Assembly (NCBI RefSeq): GCF_009795845.1
Contig: NZ_WTEX01000026.1
Location: forward strand, 1 to 33,207
Direction: 5' to 3'
From: Gilliamella sp. Lep-s35
Lineage (GTDB): Bacteria; Pseudomonadota; Gammaproteobacteria; Enterobacterales; Orbaceae
Length of the DNA: 33,207 nucleotides
Positions 1 to 11,414 of this stretch are shown piece after piece (the stretch's first letter is position 1; every line of letters starts with the position of its first letter). A model generated the notes under the pieces. The model worked only from the letters and a program-made list of their open reading frames with translations. It made no database searches and was not told where the DNA came from. A program made the translations under genes and the position numbers.

Positions 1-97
<97 letters not shown>

Positions 98-106
98 TTA
101 TTAAAT

Positions 107-134
107 CGCTTCCCTTATGTTGTTAAGGGAAGCG
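107..134 (-). other. Stem-loop in the fusA-tuf intercistronic gap
   Basis: A perfect 10-bp inverted repeat (CGCTTCCCTT / AAGGGAAGCG) with an 8-nt loop fills most of the gap between fusA and tuf. On the transcribed strand it is followed by ATTTAATAAAGG, which contains the tuf ribosome binding site and no long U run. It therefore looks more like an mRNA processing, stability or partial attenuation structure than a full terminator. Confidence 0.6.
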
Positions 135-154
135 TTACTTTATTTAGATAAAAA

Positions 155-2257
155 TTATTTCGCTTTACGAGCTTCAATAATTGCGGTTGCAATATTTGTT
201 GGTGCTTCATTGTACTTCAAGAACTCCATAGAGTAAGAAGCACGACCTTGTGTTTGTGAACGAAGGTCTGTCGCATAACCAAACATTTCTGAAAGTGGAA
301 CTTGTGCTTTTACTGTTTTACCAGTTGCAGTATCTTCCATACCTTCGATCATACCACGACGACGGTTTAAGTCACCAATTACGTCACCCATATAATCTTC
401 AGGAGTTTCAACTTCTACTTTCATAATCGGTTCTAAAAGCACTGGTTTAGCTTTCATGAAGCCGTCTTTAAATGCCATTGAACCGGCAATTTTAAATGCC
501 ATTTCTGATGAGTCAACATCATGGTAAGAACCATCAAAGATAGTAACTTCAACATCAACAATTGGGTAACCAGCAAGAACACCGTTTTTCATTTGTTCTT
601 GACAGCCTTTGTCAACCGCAGGGATGTATTCTTTAGGAACCACACCACCAACGATTTCGTTGTTGAATTTGTAGCCTTCGCCGCCCGCTTCCAATGGTTT
701 GATTTTTAACCATACATGACCATATTGACCACGACCACCAGACTGACGAACAAATTTACCTTCTTGTTCTACTTCATTGCGAATTGTTTCGCGGTAAGCA
801 ACTTGTGGTTTACCAACATTTGCTTCCACTTTAAATTCACGTTTCATACGGTCAACGATGATTTCTAAGTGAAGCTCACCCATACCAGAAATAATGGTTT
901 GGCCAGATTCTTCATCAGTGTGAACACGGAATGAAGGGTCTTCTTGTGCTAGTCGACCTAAAGCAAGGCCCATTTTTTCTTGGTCAGCTTTAGTTTTTGG
1001 TTCAACAGCAACCGAAATTACCGGCTCTGGGAATTCCATTCTTTCAAGAATAATTGGTGCGCTTTCAGCACAAAGTGTATCACCAGTTGTAACATCTTTA
1101 AGACCGATTGCAGCAGCGATGTCACCAGCGCGAACTTCTTTGATTTCTTCACGTTTGTTAGCATGCATCTGAACGATACGACCAAAACGTTCTTTTTTAT
1201 CTTTAACAGAGTTAAGAACTGTATCACCAGAATTAACCACACCTGAATAAACACGGAAGAAGGTTAAGTTACCCACAAATGGGTCAGTTGCGATTTTGAA
1301 CGCTAATGATGAGAATGGTTCGTCATCACTTGAGTGACGTTCAGCCGCTTCACCATTTGGTAATTCACCTTTGATTGCAGGTACATCAGTTGGTGCAGGT
1401 AAGTACTCAACAACTGCATCAAGCATGAATTGAACACCTTTATTTTTAAAGGCACTACCACAAGTTACTAAGATGATTTCGTTAGCAAGTACGCGTTCAC
1501 GCAATGCTGCTTTAACTTCTTCTTCAGTTAACTCTTCACCACCAAGGTATTTTTCCATTAATTCTTCACTTGCTTCAGCGGCAGCTTCGATTAGGTATGA
1601 ACGCCATTCTTCAACTTGTTCAACCATATCAGCTGGTACATCTTCATAAGTGAAAGTTACGCCTTGATCAGCGTCGTTCCAGTTAATTGCTTTACGTTTA
1701 AGTAAATCAACAACACCAGTAAATGCTTCTTCAGCACCGATTGGTAAAACTAAAGGCACAGGAACTGCTGCTAAACGTGTTTTGATTTGATCAACAACGC
1801 GTAAGAAGTTAGCACCCATACGGTCCATTTTGTTGACAAATGCAATACGTGGAACTTTATATTTGTTTGCTTGACGCCATACTGTTTCTGATTGTGGTTG
1901 AACACCACCAACAGCACAGTAAACCATCACAGCACCATCTAAAACACGCATAGAACGTTCTACTTCGATTGTGAAGTCAACGTGTCCTGGGGTGTCGATG
2001 ATGTTGATACGGTGTGGTTCAAATTGTTGACCCATACCAGACCAGAATGCTGTTGTTGCAGCAGATGTGATAGTAATACCACGTTCTTGTTCTTGTTCCA
2101 TCCAGTCCATGGTTGCTGCGCCATCATGAACTTCACCAATTTTGTGACTAACACCAGTATAAAACAAAATACGTTCAGTCGTTGTTGTTTTACCTGCGTC
2201 AATGTGTGCACTGATACCGATGTTACGGTAGCGTGCTATAGGGGTTGTACGAGCCAT
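155..2257 (-). CDS. fusA: Elongation factor G
   Basis: Translocase of the ribosome, a cytosolic GTPase of 700 residues (E. coli 704). The G motifs are clear near the N-terminus: [10 protein letters not shown] (P-loop, about residues 17-26), DTPGHVDF (G3) and NKMD (G4). They are followed by the usual domains II to V, including GELHLEI and the Gly-rich domain IV/V segment around [12 protein letters not shown]. The ATG is preceded by GAGGA at normal spacing. It is the third gene of the str operon between rpsG and tuf, and it is full length with no unusual features. Confidence 0.98.
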   Translation of the reverse strand: MARTTPIARYRNIGISAHIDAGKTTTTERILFYTGVSHKIGEVHDGAATMDWMEQEQERGITITSAATTAFWSGMGQQFEPHRINIIDTPGHVDFTIEVERSMRVLDGAVMVYCAVGGVQPQSETVWRQANKYKVPRIAFVNKMDRMGANFLRVVDQIKTRLAAVPVPLVLPIGAEEAFTGVVDLLKRKAINWNDADQGVTFTYEDVPADMVEQVEEWRSYLIEAAAEASEELMEKYLGGEELTEEEVKAALRERVLANEIILVTCGSAFKNKGVQFMLDAVVEYLPAPTDVPAIKGELPNGEAAERHSSDDEPFSSLAFKIATDPFVGNLTFFRVYSGVVNSGDTVLNSVKDKKERFGRIVQMHANKREEIKEVRAGDIAAAIGLKDVTTGDTLCAESAPIILERMEFPEPVISVAVEPKTKADQEKMGLALGRLAQEDPSFRVHTDEESGQTIISGMGELHLEIIVDRMKREFKVEANVGKPQVAYRETIRNEVEQEGKFVRQSGGRGQYGHVWLKIKPLEAGGEGYKFNNEIVGGVVPKEYIPAVDKGCQEQMKNGVLAGYPIVDVEVTIFDGSYHDVDSSEMAFKIAGSMAFKDGFMKAKPVLLEPIMKVEVETPEDYMGDVIGDLNRRRGMIEGMEDTATGKTVKAQVPLSEMFGYATDLRSQTQGRASYSMEFLKYNEAPTNIATAIIEARKAK

Positions 2258-2306
2258 ATTAATCCTCTAGTTAGAATCGTTTGCTTAACAATATATCATT
2301 TAGGTT

Positions 2307-2334
2307 GACTGAAAGCAGATAAGGGCTTTCAGTC
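2307..2334 (-). other. Stem-loop in the rpsG-fusA gap
   Basis: A perfect 10-bp inverted repeat (GACTGAAAGC / GCTTTCAGTC, 8-nt loop) lies about 50 nt upstream of the fusA start. The mRNA sequence after it (AACCTAAATG) is not U-rich, so it is not a simple terminator. A role in mRNA stability or differential expression along the operon is inference. Confidence 0.55.
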
Positions 2335-2365
2335 TTAATTCAAGTCACTTATATAAGCGCGAATA

Positions 2366-3328
<963 letters not shown>

Positions 3329-3376
3329 TTAAAATAAATTTAAAATTGCTTTTTAGATACGTAATTAATAACTGTA

Positions 3377-3408
3377 GACCAAAACCTATTTTATATAAGT
3401 TTTGGGTC
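3377..3408 (-). other. 5'-end hairpin of the str operon leader
   Basis: GACCcAAAAC pairs with GTTTTGGTC (one bulged C, AT-rich loop) at the very start of the predicted rpsL mRNA. A stem at the 5' end could protect the transcript from 5'-dependent decay. The function is inferred and only the pairing is seen. Confidence 0.4.
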
Positions 3409-3413
3409 GCAAG

Positions 3414-3442
3414 ATTCTAGACCCCAAGGAAGACAATGTCAA
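3414..3442 (-). promoter_or_regulatory. Promoter of the str operon (rpsL-rpsG-fusA-tuf)
   Basis: On the minus strand there is a perfect -35 TTGACA (3437-3442), a 17-bp spacer and a near-perfect -10 TAGAAT (3414-3419), as expected for a strong sigma-70 ribosomal-protein promoter. The predicted start lies near 3407, giving a leader of about 97 nt before rpsL. The rest of the 312-nt gap between rpsL and ghxP holds a leader hairpin (3377-3408) and a GC-rich hairpin just after ghxP, and nothing that looks coding. Confidence 0.85.
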
Positions 3443-3622
3443 GTTTTTACGAACATTAAGCGCTTGATTTTGAGTTTAATTATTACTAAATAATGATTCT
3501 ATTTTAATGGGGAATGTTGGCAGGTGTTTTTAGCCGTAAGATATGAGCAATCGGTATTTTTATTGGCTGTTTTAACCTATTTTGTCTTTCCCCCACCTAA
3601 TTGTTGGTGAGGGAATTGCTTA

Positions 3623-4933
3623 TTAATGATGATCAATAAAGATAAATTTTAAAGCAAAAAGTAGTGCAAAAACAATCACACAAAGATTTAAATCTTTAAA
3701 TTTACCCGTAAAGGTTTTTAGTACGACATAAGAGATAAAACCTAGTGCAACCCCTTCAGTAATTGCAAAGGCAAATGGCATCATAATTGCTGTAATAAAA
3801 GCTGGTGTTGCCTCTGTTAAGTCAGACCAGTTAACTTTAACTAAGCTTGAAACCATTAAGATCCCAACAAAGATAAGTGCGCCTGATGTTGCATAGGTAG
3901 GTACTAAATGTGCCAGTGGCGAGAAAAAGGCTACCAATAAGAATAATAGTCCAACTACTACTGCGGTTAACCCTGTTCGACCACCCACAGAGATACCTGC
4001 GGAACTTTCAATATAGGTTAACACTGATGATGTACCAAATAATCCACCTAAAGATGAGCTAAAACTATCAATTAACAGCGCTTGACGCATTTTGGGGAAT
4101 CGACCTTTTTCATCACTAATACCTGCTTTATCTGTTAGTGCTAAAATAGTGCCTGATGAGTCGAATAAGCTGACAATCATTATTGAAAAAATAACGCCCA
4201 TGATACCGATATTCAGCGAGCCAGCTAAATCTACATGACCAACAACGCTAGTTACACTTGGTGGCATAGATATAATACCTTGGTAACTGATATTTGGATC
4301 GAGCCATAGTGCTAATAAAGTTACAACTAAAATTGAAATTAATACTGCTGCATGAAAGTTACGAGCCGCTAAAATAACAATGATGAAAAAACCTAGTGAT
4401 CCTAATAGGACTTTAAGCGATAAGATATTCCCCATAGTTAATAGTGTGGAAGGAGAAGCGACTACAATGCCCATATTTTGAAATCCCATAAAAGCAATAA
4501 ATAGTCCAATACCTGCACTAATACCTACACGCAAACATTGTGGAATATGTTCAATTAACCAGTGACGAACTTTAAATAGTGATAACGCAAAAAAGATTAA
4601 AGAACCCCAAAATATCGCTCCCATACCAATTTGCCAAGAATAGCCCATTGCCCCACATATGCCATAGGCAAAAAAGACGTTAAGCCCCATGGCAGGTGCT
4701 AATGCAATTGGTAAATTGGCAAATAACCCCATTAAAATGGTAGCAAAGGCTGTTACGATACAAGTTAGAACAAAAACAGCAGAAGTATCCATACCTGTTG
4801 CTGATAAGATGGAAGGATTCACGAAGATGATATAAACCATTGTTAAAAAGGTAGTACAACCAGCGATAATTTCAGTACCGATAGTTGTTTTTTTCTCTTT
4901 CAATTGAAAGGTTTTTTCGAATATTGACTTCAT
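3623..4933 (-). CDS. ghxP: Guanine/hypoxanthine permease, NCS2 (AzgA-like) family
   Basis: Inner-membrane purine:proton symporter of 436 residues with about 13-14 hydrophobic segments. Recalled E. coli GhxP has the same landmarks: GMDTSAVFV, FANLPIALAPAMGLN, WQIGMGAIFWGSLI, VVGHVDLAGS, LFDSSGTILALTDKAG, SVLTYIESSAGISVGGRTGLTAVVVG and a C-terminus ending FIDHH (E. coli FIDAH). It matches GhxP/GhxQ rather than the adenine permeases AdeP/AdeQ, which lack LAPAMGLN. Substrate assignment is by family. It lies downstream of yegH on the same strand, but a terminator-like hairpin separates them, so it probably has its own control. Confidence 0.88.
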   Translation of the reverse strand: MKSIFEKTFQLKEKKTTIGTEIIAGCTTFLTMVYIIFVNPSILSATGMDTSAVFVLTCIVTAFATILMGLFANLPIALAPAMGLNVFFAYGICGAMGYSWQIGMGAIFWGSLIFFALSLFKVRHWLIEHIPQCLRVGISAGIGLFIAFMGFQNMGIVVASPSTLLTMGNILSLKVLLGSLGFFIIVILAARNFHAAVLISILVVTLLALWLDPNISYQGIISMPPSVTSVVGHVDLAGSLNIGIMGVIFSIMIVSLFDSSGTILALTDKAGISDEKGRFPKMRQALLIDSFSSSLGGLFGTSSVLTYIESSAGISVGGRTGLTAVVVGLLFLLVAFFSPLAHLVPTYATSGALIFVGILMVSSLVKVNWSDLTEATPAFITAIMMPFAFAITEGVALGFISYVVLKTFTGKFKDLNLCVIVFALLFALKFIFIDHH

Positions 4934-4966
4934 AAGTTTAGGCCTAATTTAAATTGATAAGTAAGA

Positions 4967-4990
4967 GTAAAAGTTTATAAACAGTTTTAC
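4967..4990. promoter_or_regulatory. AT-rich palindrome upstream of ghxP, candidate operator
   Basis: A 10-bp perfect palindrome GTTTATAAAC is nested inside GTAAAA...TTTTAC arms, all within 24 bp and about 35-57 nt before the ghxP start. It is not a PurR box (ACGCAAACGTTTGCGT-like). TATAAA in its centre could serve as a -10 element. No convincing -35 was found at normal spacing. Confidence 0.3.
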
Positions 4991-5009
4991 CTATTTTTTT
5001 ACTAAAGGG

Positions 5010-5041
5010 GAAAAATAAAAAAGATGAGGAGTATTTACTCC
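5010..5041 (-). terminator. Rho-independent terminator after yegH
   Basis: On the minus strand GGAGTA aa TACTCC forms a 6-bp stem, followed by TCATCTTTTTTATTTTT. It lies about 95 nt past the yegH stop and upstream of ghxP. The stem is short but the U tract is strong. It could also act as an attenuator if ghxP is read from further upstream. Confidence 0.6.
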
Positions 5042-5133
5042 GCACCTTCAAATAAACAAAAATTTTTCAGCGTCAATTATTGCTAGTTATTTATTTTGGT
5101 CAAGCGTTATTCTAGTTATTTCTCTTTGCTGTA

Positions 5134-6708
5134 TTATAATGCTACAGAATCAGGTTTATTTAACGTGATTTTTACTTTAAGAATTCTATGACTTTCTATT
5201 TCAGCTACTTCAAATAAATAATCGCCAATTTGCAAGGTTTCACCAACATTGAGTAAATGTTGAGCTTTTTCCATTAATAGCCCCGCTAGGGTATGATATT
5301 CACGTTTATCATCGATCGGTATTGGTACAAAACGGATTAGCTCTTCAACTGGAATATAACCATTAGCAATCCAGCTATTATCATCTAGACATTGAATATC
5401 ATGTTTAGCATCAATTTCCTCTTCTTCTGTTGGAAAATCACCAGCAATGGTTTCGATAATATCTGTTACCGAGACAACCCCTTGCATTGAACCAAATTCA
5501 TCAACCACAAAAGCAAAATGAGTTTTGGCCTTTTTAAATTGTTCTAATGCAACCAGTAACGATACGGTTTCTGGAAAGATTAAAGGTTGTTTGATTAGTG
5601 AGTGTATATCGATCGGTGCTTTGCTTTGTAGTACATCTTTTAAAAGGTCATTAACTTGGATAATGCCTAAAGGCTCATCAATTGAGTCATTATCAGTGAC
5701 AACTAAACGAGAATGAGGATTATCAAAAATTTCTTTTATTATAACATCACGATCGTCATTAATATTGACCATATCAACATCAAGTCGAGATGTCATAATG
5801 CTACTAACAGAGCGTTGTGCAAGACCAAGGACTCGTTCAACCATACTTAGTTCCTGATGATTAAACACGGATACTTTTTTATTAGCATCAGAGGTTACAT
5901 CCACGGTGTTAATATCAGGGTCTTCTTCGGCATCACCTTTTAGTAGATGTAAGATTGCTTCGGCAGTGCGTTCTCGTAATGGTTTTTTATTTAATACTTT
6001 TCGACGGTTAAAAATAGCTAATTGATTGAAAAACTCAATCATAATAGAAAAACCAATCGCCGCATATAGATAGCCTTTTGGAATCATAAAATCAAAGCCT
6101 TCAGCAACCAGACTAAAGCCAATCATCAATAAAAAGCTTAAACAAAGGATAACAATGGTTGGGTGAGCATTGACAAAATTAGCAAGCGGTTTACTTGCAA
6201 CCATCATAATAGCAATGGCAATACACACGGCAATAATCATGACTGGAATATGTTCAACCATTCCAACCGCTGTAATGACTGAGTCTAGCGAAAAGACCGC
6301 ATCAAGTACCACTATTTGCGCAACAACCGTCCAAAAGTGTGAGGTTTTTTTCGGTTTACCATCTTCGTGTGACGAACCTTCAAGACGTTCATTGAGCTCC
6401 ATCGTTGCTTTAAATAGTAAAAATACTCCACCGATTAACATAATCAGTTGGCGCGCATTAAAGCTAATTCCAGATATCGAAAATAATGGTGTAGTGAGCG
6501 TAACTAACCAACCAGTGAACATTAATAACAATATTCGTGTAATTAATGCAAAGGCAAGACCAGTAACTCGGGCTTTATCTCGTTGATGGGGTGGAAGTTT
6601 CTCGGCAAGGATGGCAATAAAAACAATGTTATCAATACCAAGGACGATTTCAAGTACAACCAGAGTGGATAAGCCAATCCAGATTGTAGGATCCATGATC
6701 CATTCCAT
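5134..6708 (-). CDS. yegH: TerC-family membrane protein with CBS and CorC/HlyC domains (YegH-like)
   Basis: The 524-residue protein has three parts. Residues about 1-245 form a TerC-type integral membrane domain with the acidic motifs [14 protein letters not shown] and [16 protein letters not shown]. Residues about 300-430 form a CBS pair ([31 protein letters not shown]). The C-terminal ~80 residues are the CorC/HlyC transporter-associated domain ([11 protein letters not shown]). The whole length matches recalled E. coli YegH (527 residues). TerC relatives are linked to metal-ion homeostasis, for example manganese export by Alx. The substrate of YegH is not established. AGAGG lies about 14 nt upstream of the ATG. 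Confidence 0.88.
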   Translation of the reverse strand: MEWIMDPTIWIGLSTLVVLEIVLGIDNIVFIAILAEKLPPHQRDKARVTGLAFALITRILLLMFTGWLVTLTTPLFSISGISFNARQLIMLIGGVFLLFKATMELNERLEGSSHEDGKPKKTSHFWTVVAQIVVLDAVFSLDSVITAVGMVEHIPVMIIAVCIAIAIMMVASKPLANFVNAHPTIVILCLSFLLMIGFSLVAEGFDFMIPKGYLYAAIGFSIMIEFFNQLAIFNRRKVLNKKPLRERTAEAILHLLKGDAEEDPDINTVDVTSDANKKVSVFNHQELSMVERVLGLAQRSVSSIMTSRLDVDMVNINDDRDVIIKEIFDNPHSRLVVTDNDSIDEPLGIIQVNDLLKDVLQSKAPIDIHSLIKQPLIFPETVSLLVALEQFKKAKTHFAFVVDEFGSMQGVVSVTDIIETIAGDFPTEEEEIDAKHDIQCLDDNSWIANGYIPVEELIRFVPIPIDDKREYHTLAGLLMEKAQHLLNVGETLQIGDYLFEVAEIESHRILKVKITLNKPDSVAL

Positions 6709-6754
6709 ATGTCAGGTGATTACCTCTAATAAATACAGCACATGCTGCACTGTA

Positions 6755-6783
6755 ATTCTGTCTGTAATTTACTAAATAATCAA
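6755..6783 (-). promoter_or_regulatory. Candidate promoter of yegH
   Basis: On the minus strand TTGATT (6778-6783) and CAGAAT (6755-6760) are separated by exactly 17 bp, leading to a leader of about 40 nt. The leader contains CAGCACATGCTG, a small perfect hairpin. No yybP-ykoY (manganese riboswitch) consensus was recognised, and the leader is too short for one. Confidence 0.45.
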
Positions 6784-6851
6784 TAAAATATTTATAAAAA
6801 TTGTGTATTTTGTTAAAAACTTTCAGGAAAGGTATATGTTTTAGTATAAAA

Positions 6852-8300
6852 TTAACTTCGCCAAAAAGTAGGCGTAAATAAAACCAGTAAGGTAAATATT
6901 TCTAATCGCCCAAATAACATGTCAACCACCATTACCCATTTTACTATATCACTGACACTAGCAAAATTATCACTTACATTACCAAGCCCCACACCTAAGT
7001 TATTAAGTGATGAAGCAACAATGTAAAAGGAATCAGTAGCATCAATACCTGTTGCCATAATAATAAATAGGCTAACTAAAAAGACTAATGTATAGGCTGA
7101 AAAAAATCCCCAAACCGCTTCGATAATACGTTCAGGAACAACACGATTATTTAACTTTAAGGTATAAATTGCGTTAGGGTGAATAAGGCGTTTTAATTCA
7201 CGCGAGCCTTGCATAAACAAAATTAACACACGAACTACTTTTAATCCGCCACCTGTTGAGCCTGCACAACCACCAATAAATGAAGCACATAATAAGAATA
7301 TAGGTAATGATGATGGCCATGTGTTGATATCATCAACAGTAAATCCAACCGTTGCCGTTATTGATACCACTTGCAGTACTATTTTATCTATACTTAATTT
7401 TCGTTCTGGTTGATAAACATAAATACCAAATGCACAAATTGCAATTAAAATAGCTAGAATAAAAACAAAATTCCTAAATTCTTGATCTCGCCAGTAAACC
7501 TTAATTGAAAATCCACTTAATGCGGCAAAATGTAGCGCAAAGTTACAACCTGATAAGATTAAAAAGAGCGTGACAATATAATTAATGGTAGCACTATTAA
7601 AATAAGCAAGGTTATCATCGTGAGTTGAAAATCCACCCATTGAAATGGTTGAAAAGCTATGCGAAATGGCATCAAAAATATTCATACCTGCAAACCATAA
7701 ACAGATCGCACAAAGTGTAGTAAGCAAAATATAAATTGACCAAAGTGTTTTTGCTGTTTCGGCAATACGAGGGCGCATTTTGCTATCTTTTTGTGGGCCA
7801 GGAATTTCAGCACGATAAAGTTGCATGCCCCCAACGCCCAATAAAGGTAAGATGGCAACAGCAAGTACGATAATCCCCATACCACCAAGCCATTGCAATA
7901 ATTGACGATAAAAAAGTAGCGCTTTAGGTAGATGATCTAACTTAACAATAGTGGTAGCGCCAGTGGTGGTTAAACTTGAAAACGATTCAAAAAATGCGTT
8001 AGTTAAATTTAGATTGATATGTGTATCAAAGATAAAAGGAAAAGCGCCGATTGTACCTAACACAACCCAAAATAGCACAACGATAAGAAAACCTTCACGA
8101 CTATTTAGTTCATGGCGATGATGGCGATTAGGCAACCATAATAAACATCCTAAAATCAATGCCGCAAAAAATGAGCGCACAAAGATTGCACCGGCGCCAT
8201 CACGATAGATTAATGCCACTAGTGCTGGTAATAGCATGAATATCGACAGCAGGGCAATTAATAATCCAATGATTCGAATAATGGAGCGCCAATGCATCAT
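6852..8300 (-). CDS. trkH: Trk system potassium uptake protein TrkH
   Basis: Potassium channel subunit of the inner membrane, 482 residues (E. coli 483). The four pore-loop/selectivity-filter repeats are visible: SLTTTGATTIV, STISMGGFSTHD, SITATVGFTVDD and SLNNLGVGLGNV, each with the central glycine. The C-terminus LFTPTFWR matches E. coli. In the family it works with the NAD/ATP-binding regulator TrkA, which is not in this window. Two adjacent ATGs exist (8300 and 8297), and the second gives the usual MHWRS start. It follows djlA by 11 nt and is the last gene of the parE-parC-djlA-trkH run. Confidence 0.95.
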   Translation of the reverse strand: MMHWRSIIRIIGLLIALLSIFMLLPALVALIYRDGAGAIFVRSFFAALILGCLLWLPNRHHRHELNSREGFLIVVLFWVVLGTIGAFPFIFDTHINLNLTNAFFESFSSLTTTGATTIVKLDHLPKALLFYRQLLQWLGGMGIIVLAVAILPLLGVGGMQLYRAEIPGPQKDSKMRPRIAETAKTLWSIYILLTTLCAICLWFAGMNIFDAISHSFSTISMGGFSTHDDNLAYFNSATINYIVTLFLILSGCNFALHFAALSGFSIKVYWRDQEFRNFVFILAILIAICAFGIYVYQPERKLSIDKIVLQVVSITATVGFTVDDINTWPSSLPIFLLCASFIGGCAGSTGGGLKVVRVLILFMQGSRELKRLIHPNAIYTLKLNNRVVPERIIEAVWGFFSAYTLVFLVSLFIIMATGIDATDSFYIVASSLNNLGVGLGNVSDNFASVSDIVKWVMVVDMLFGRLEIFTLLVLFTPTFWRS

Positions 8301-8311
8301 AATAATAGTCT

Positions 8312-9157
8312 CTACTTAAATCCACGCGATGCTTTGATAAGATCATAAGCAGCTTGAATTTCTTGTGCCCGTTTTTTGGCAGCTTCAAGCATCTCTTTAG
8401 GTAAACCTTTAGATACTAATTTGTCGGGATGATGTTCGTTCATCAATTTTCGATAAGCTCTTTTGATTTCTGATATTTCGGCAGTCGACTCAACACCTAA
8501 AATTTTGTAAGCATTTTGTAGATCGGATTGTGCTGAGCGACCTTGGTAACCACCATAGCGATTATTATGTTGATATTGACCTTGCTGATCTTGTTGGCTT
8601 CTGTAGTTATTTTGACGAAAATGGTAACTTCCCATCATCATTTGGATATAGATTGCCATTTGTTGACGTGGAATATGAAATTCGTCAGCAACAATGAAAA
8701 GAATTTGTTGTTCTTTTTCATCTAAAACACCATCAATTAATGCGGCTTGGATCAGTTGCTCACAAAAAATATTTAAAACATTACGTCGGTAACGATATTG
8801 TGAGTATAGTTCAGCTAAACGTGATCGCAAAGGGTAATCACTAGCTTTACCACGATTAAATGATTCTTGTGCTAGTTTGCGACTGTTACTATCAAGTTGT
8901 AGTTTATCCATAAATTGACTGGCAAGATTAATATCATCTTGTGTTACCACGCCTTTGGCTTTGCTTAAATGACCAAGCACTTCAAATACAACCGTTAAAT
9001 AAAGGGTCGGATTTGCTTGTGTTCTTTGTTCTGTCAGAGTGTTGCAAAGTTTGCGGTAAAGCATTGGTCCAATAAAAAGCCCAAGGAAAAATCCCCATCC
9101 TGTTTTTAATACAATGCTTAAAACAACCCCCGTAATGATTGCCCAAATAAAAGACAT
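8312..9157 (-). CDS. djlA: Membrane-anchored DnaJ-like co-chaperone DjlA
   Basis: Type III J-domain protein that stimulates DnaK at the inner membrane, 281 residues (E. coli 271). An N-terminal Gly-rich transmembrane segment (residues about 3-32) is followed by a TerB-like all-helical domain (about 50-170) and a Gln/Asn/Tyr-rich linker (about 175-210). The C-terminal J domain carries the diagnostic HPD (NEHHPDKLVSKGLP) and ends ASRGFK. It starts 1 nt after the parC stop, so it is probably translated from the topoisomerase IV transcript. In E. coli djlA overexpression induces the Rcs envelope stress response; whether that applies here is unknown. Confidence 0.95.
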   Translation of the reverse strand: MSFIWAIITGVVLSIVLKTGWGFFLGLFIGPMLYRKLCNTLTEQRTQANPTLYLTVVFEVLGHLSKAKGVVTQDDINLASQFMDKLQLDSNSRKLAQESFNRGKASDYPLRSRLAELYSQYRYRRNVLNIFCEQLIQAALIDGVLDEKEQQILFIVADEFHIPRQQMAIYIQMMMGSYHFRQNNYRSQQDQQGQYQHNNRYGGYQGRSAQSDLQNAYKILGVESTAEISEIKRAYRKLMNEHHPDKLVSKGLPKEMLEAAKKRAQEIQAAYDLIKASRGFK

Positions 9158-9158
9158 A

Positions 9159-11387
9159 TTATTCGTTTACCTCAATTTGATCTATCTTTTGCAAACCTCG
9201 TGGTAATGCGGTACCTTTTCGTGCTCGTTCTGCTTTAAATTTTTGTAAATCAGCAGGATGCAACGTAAGTTTGCGTTTACCAACATATAATGTTACTGAT
9301 GTTTCTGGCGTAATGAACATCATATAAGAAAGGCTATCGTCTGCGCCAGATAGCGACACAATTTTATTTCCTTTCCCTTTAGCAAGTTCAGGTAAATCTT
9401 TTACAGGGAAAATAAGCATTCGTCCTGCTTTAGTAATTGATAATAATAAGCTATCTTCAGAAGGAATCTCTATTGGTGCAAGAATGTTGGAATCTTTAGG
9501 TAAATTGATAATAGCCTTACCGTTGCGATTGCGAGCGACTAAATCGCTGAACTGACAAATAAAACCATAGCCTGCAGTTGACGCTAGTAAAAATTTTTGA
9601 TTATCGCTTTGCGACATCAAAACATGCTCAACTGTTGCACCAGCAGGTAGGGCTAGTTTGCCTGTTAATGGTTCACCTTGGCTTCGTGCTGAAGGTAATG
9701 TGTTGGGATCTATGGCATAGCTACGACCCGTTGAATCGATAAAGATAACGGGTTGATTACTTTTTCCTTTTGCTGCCGCTTTAAAACTATCACCTGCTTT
9801 ATAACTTAAGCCAACCGGATCAATATCATGACCTTTAGCTGTTCTGACCCAGCCCATTTCAGATAAAATCACAGTAACAGGTTCTGATGGGGTTAATTCT
9901 TGTTCACTGATTGCTTTAGCTTCGCTACGTTCAACAATTGGCGAACGGCGCTTATCACCATATTTTTCAGCATCTTCTTTTAACTCTTTTTTAATTAAAT
10001 TACTCAGCTTTTTAGGCGAAGCTAACAAAGTTTGCAAGTGATCACGTTCTTTAGTAAGCTCATTTTGTTCACTTTTAATGCGGACTTCTTCAAGTTTGGC
10101 TAAATGGCGGAGTTTTAATTCTAAAATCGCTTCGGCTTGAATATCGGTTAATGCAAAACGGCTCATTAATTCTTGCTTTGGTTCGTCTTCGTTGCGAATA
10201 ATTTCGATAACTCCATCGATGTTTAAAAACGCAATCAATAAACCATCAAGGATATGCAATCGTTTTAATATTTTATCTAAGCGATAATTTAAACGTCGAG
10301 TAACGGTGTTTTTTCGATACTCTAGCCATTCAGTAAGAATTTCAACTAAGCCTTTTACTGATGGGCGATTATCAAGCCCAATCATATTCATATTAACCCG
10401 ATAACTTTTTTCGAGATCGGTTGTGGCAAATAGATGATTCATCACTTGCTCTAAATCTACTCGATTTGAACGCGGCACAATGACTAAGCGTGTAGGATTT
10501 TCGTGATCAGACTCATCACGCAAATCTTCAATTAATGGGAGCTTTTTAGCTCGCATTTGCGAAGCAATTTGCTCTAAAATTTTGGCGCCTGAAACTTGAT
10601 GTGGTAAATCGGTAATAACAATATCACCGTCTTCTTTTTTCCACACTGCACGCATACGAATTGACCCACGTCCTGTTTTGTAGATCTTTTCGATATCGTC
10701 ACGTGGCGTGATAATTTCGGCTTCAGTAGGGAAGTCAGGCCCTTGTATGTGAGCCATCACTTCGCTGAGTGTCGCATTCGGATTATCAGCCAGCATCATC
10801 GCGGCATTCGCTACTTCGCGAATGTTATGAGGTGGAATATCGGTTGCCATACCAACCGCAATTCCTGTTGTGCCATTTAATAAAATATTTGGCAATCTGG
10901 CTGGTAACATTTTCGGTTCTTGTAAGGTACCATCAAAGTTAGGCGTATAATCAACCGTTCCTTGACCTAATTCACCTAATAACAGCTCAGCATATTTTGA
11001 TAAGCGTGATTCAGTATAACGCATTGCTGCAAATGATTTAGGATCATCCGGTGCCCCCCAGTTACCTTGCCCATCAACTAAAGGGTAACGGTAAGAAAAC
11101 GGCTGAGCCATTAGCACCATAGCTTCGTAACAGGCGCTATCACCATGAGGATGATATTTACCAAGTACATCACCCACGGTACGGGCTGATTTTTTGAATT
11201 TAGCTTGCGCATTAAGCCCTAATTCAGACATAGCATAAACAATGCGTCGTTGCACTGGTTTTAAGCCATCTCCAATAAATGGCAAGGCACGATCCATAAT
11301 GACATACATTGAGTAGTTTAAATAGGCGCTTTCGGTAAAAGTTCGTAACGACTGGATTTCTACTCCGTCATGAGTTATCTCACTCAT
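9159..11387 (-). CDS. parC: DNA topoisomerase IV subunit A
   Basis: DNA breakage-reunion subunit of the chromosome-decatenating type IIA topoisomerase, 742 residues (E. coli 752). The catalytic tyrosine is Y124 in [10 protein letters not shown]. The quinolone-determining segment [10 protein letters not shown] keeps Ser84 and Glu88 (E. coli S80 and E84), that is, the wild-type residues. The C-terminal half carries the beta-pinwheel blades (for example [12 protein letters not shown]-like [39 protein letters not shown]). It follows parE by 27 nt on the same strand, and the two products form the A2B2 enzyme. Confidence 0.98.
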   Translation of the reverse strand: MSEITHDGVEIQSLRTFTESAYLNYSMYVIMDRALPFIGDGLKPVQRRIVYAMSELGLNAQAKFKKSARTVGDVLGKYHPHGDSACYEAMVLMAQPFSYRYPLVDGQGNWGAPDDPKSFAAMRYTESRLSKYAELLLGELGQGTVDYTPNFDGTLQEPKMLPARLPNILLNGTTGIAVGMATDIPPHNIREVANAAMMLADNPNATLSEVMAHIQGPDFPTEAEIITPRDDIEKIYKTGRGSIRMRAVWKKEDGDIVITDLPHQVSGAKILEQIASQMRAKKLPLIEDLRDESDHENPTRLVIVPRSNRVDLEQVMNHLFATTDLEKSYRVNMNMIGLDNRPSVKGLVEILTEWLEYRKNTVTRRLNYRLDKILKRLHILDGLLIAFLNIDGVIEIIRNEDEPKQELMSRFALTDIQAEAILELKLRHLAKLEEVRIKSEQNELTKERDHLQTLLASPKKLSNLIKKELKEDAEKYGDKRRSPIVERSEAKAISEQELTPSEPVTVILSEMGWVRTAKGHDIDPVGLSYKAGDSFKAAAKGKSNQPVIFIDSTGRSYAIDPNTLPSARSQGEPLTGKLALPAGATVEHVLMSQSDNQKFLLASTAGYGFICQFSDLVARNRNGKAIINLPKDSNILAPIEIPSEDSLLLSITKAGRMLIFPVKDLPELAKGKGNKIVSLSGADDSLSYMMFITPETSVTLYVGKRKLTLHPADLQKFKAERARKGTALPRGLQKIDQIEVNE

Positions 11388-11414
11388 TATTGTTCCTCTA
11401 AATCATTCTGTTTG

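Noticed and set aside
3590-3612. GC-rich hairpin (CCCCCACC / GGTGAGGG) just after the ghxP stop as a terminator
   Set aside because: Neither strand has a T run after the stem. It may aid Rho-dependent ending or mRNA stability, but it does not meet the terminator pattern.
6170-6586. 138-codon plus-strand frame antisense to yegH
   Set aside because: It is a mirror of the TerC membrane domain with no independent support.
6709-6851. Manganese (yybP-ykoY) riboswitch upstream of the TerC-family gene
   Set aside because: The leader after the likely promoter is only about 40 nt and lacks the conserved motifs of that riboswitch.
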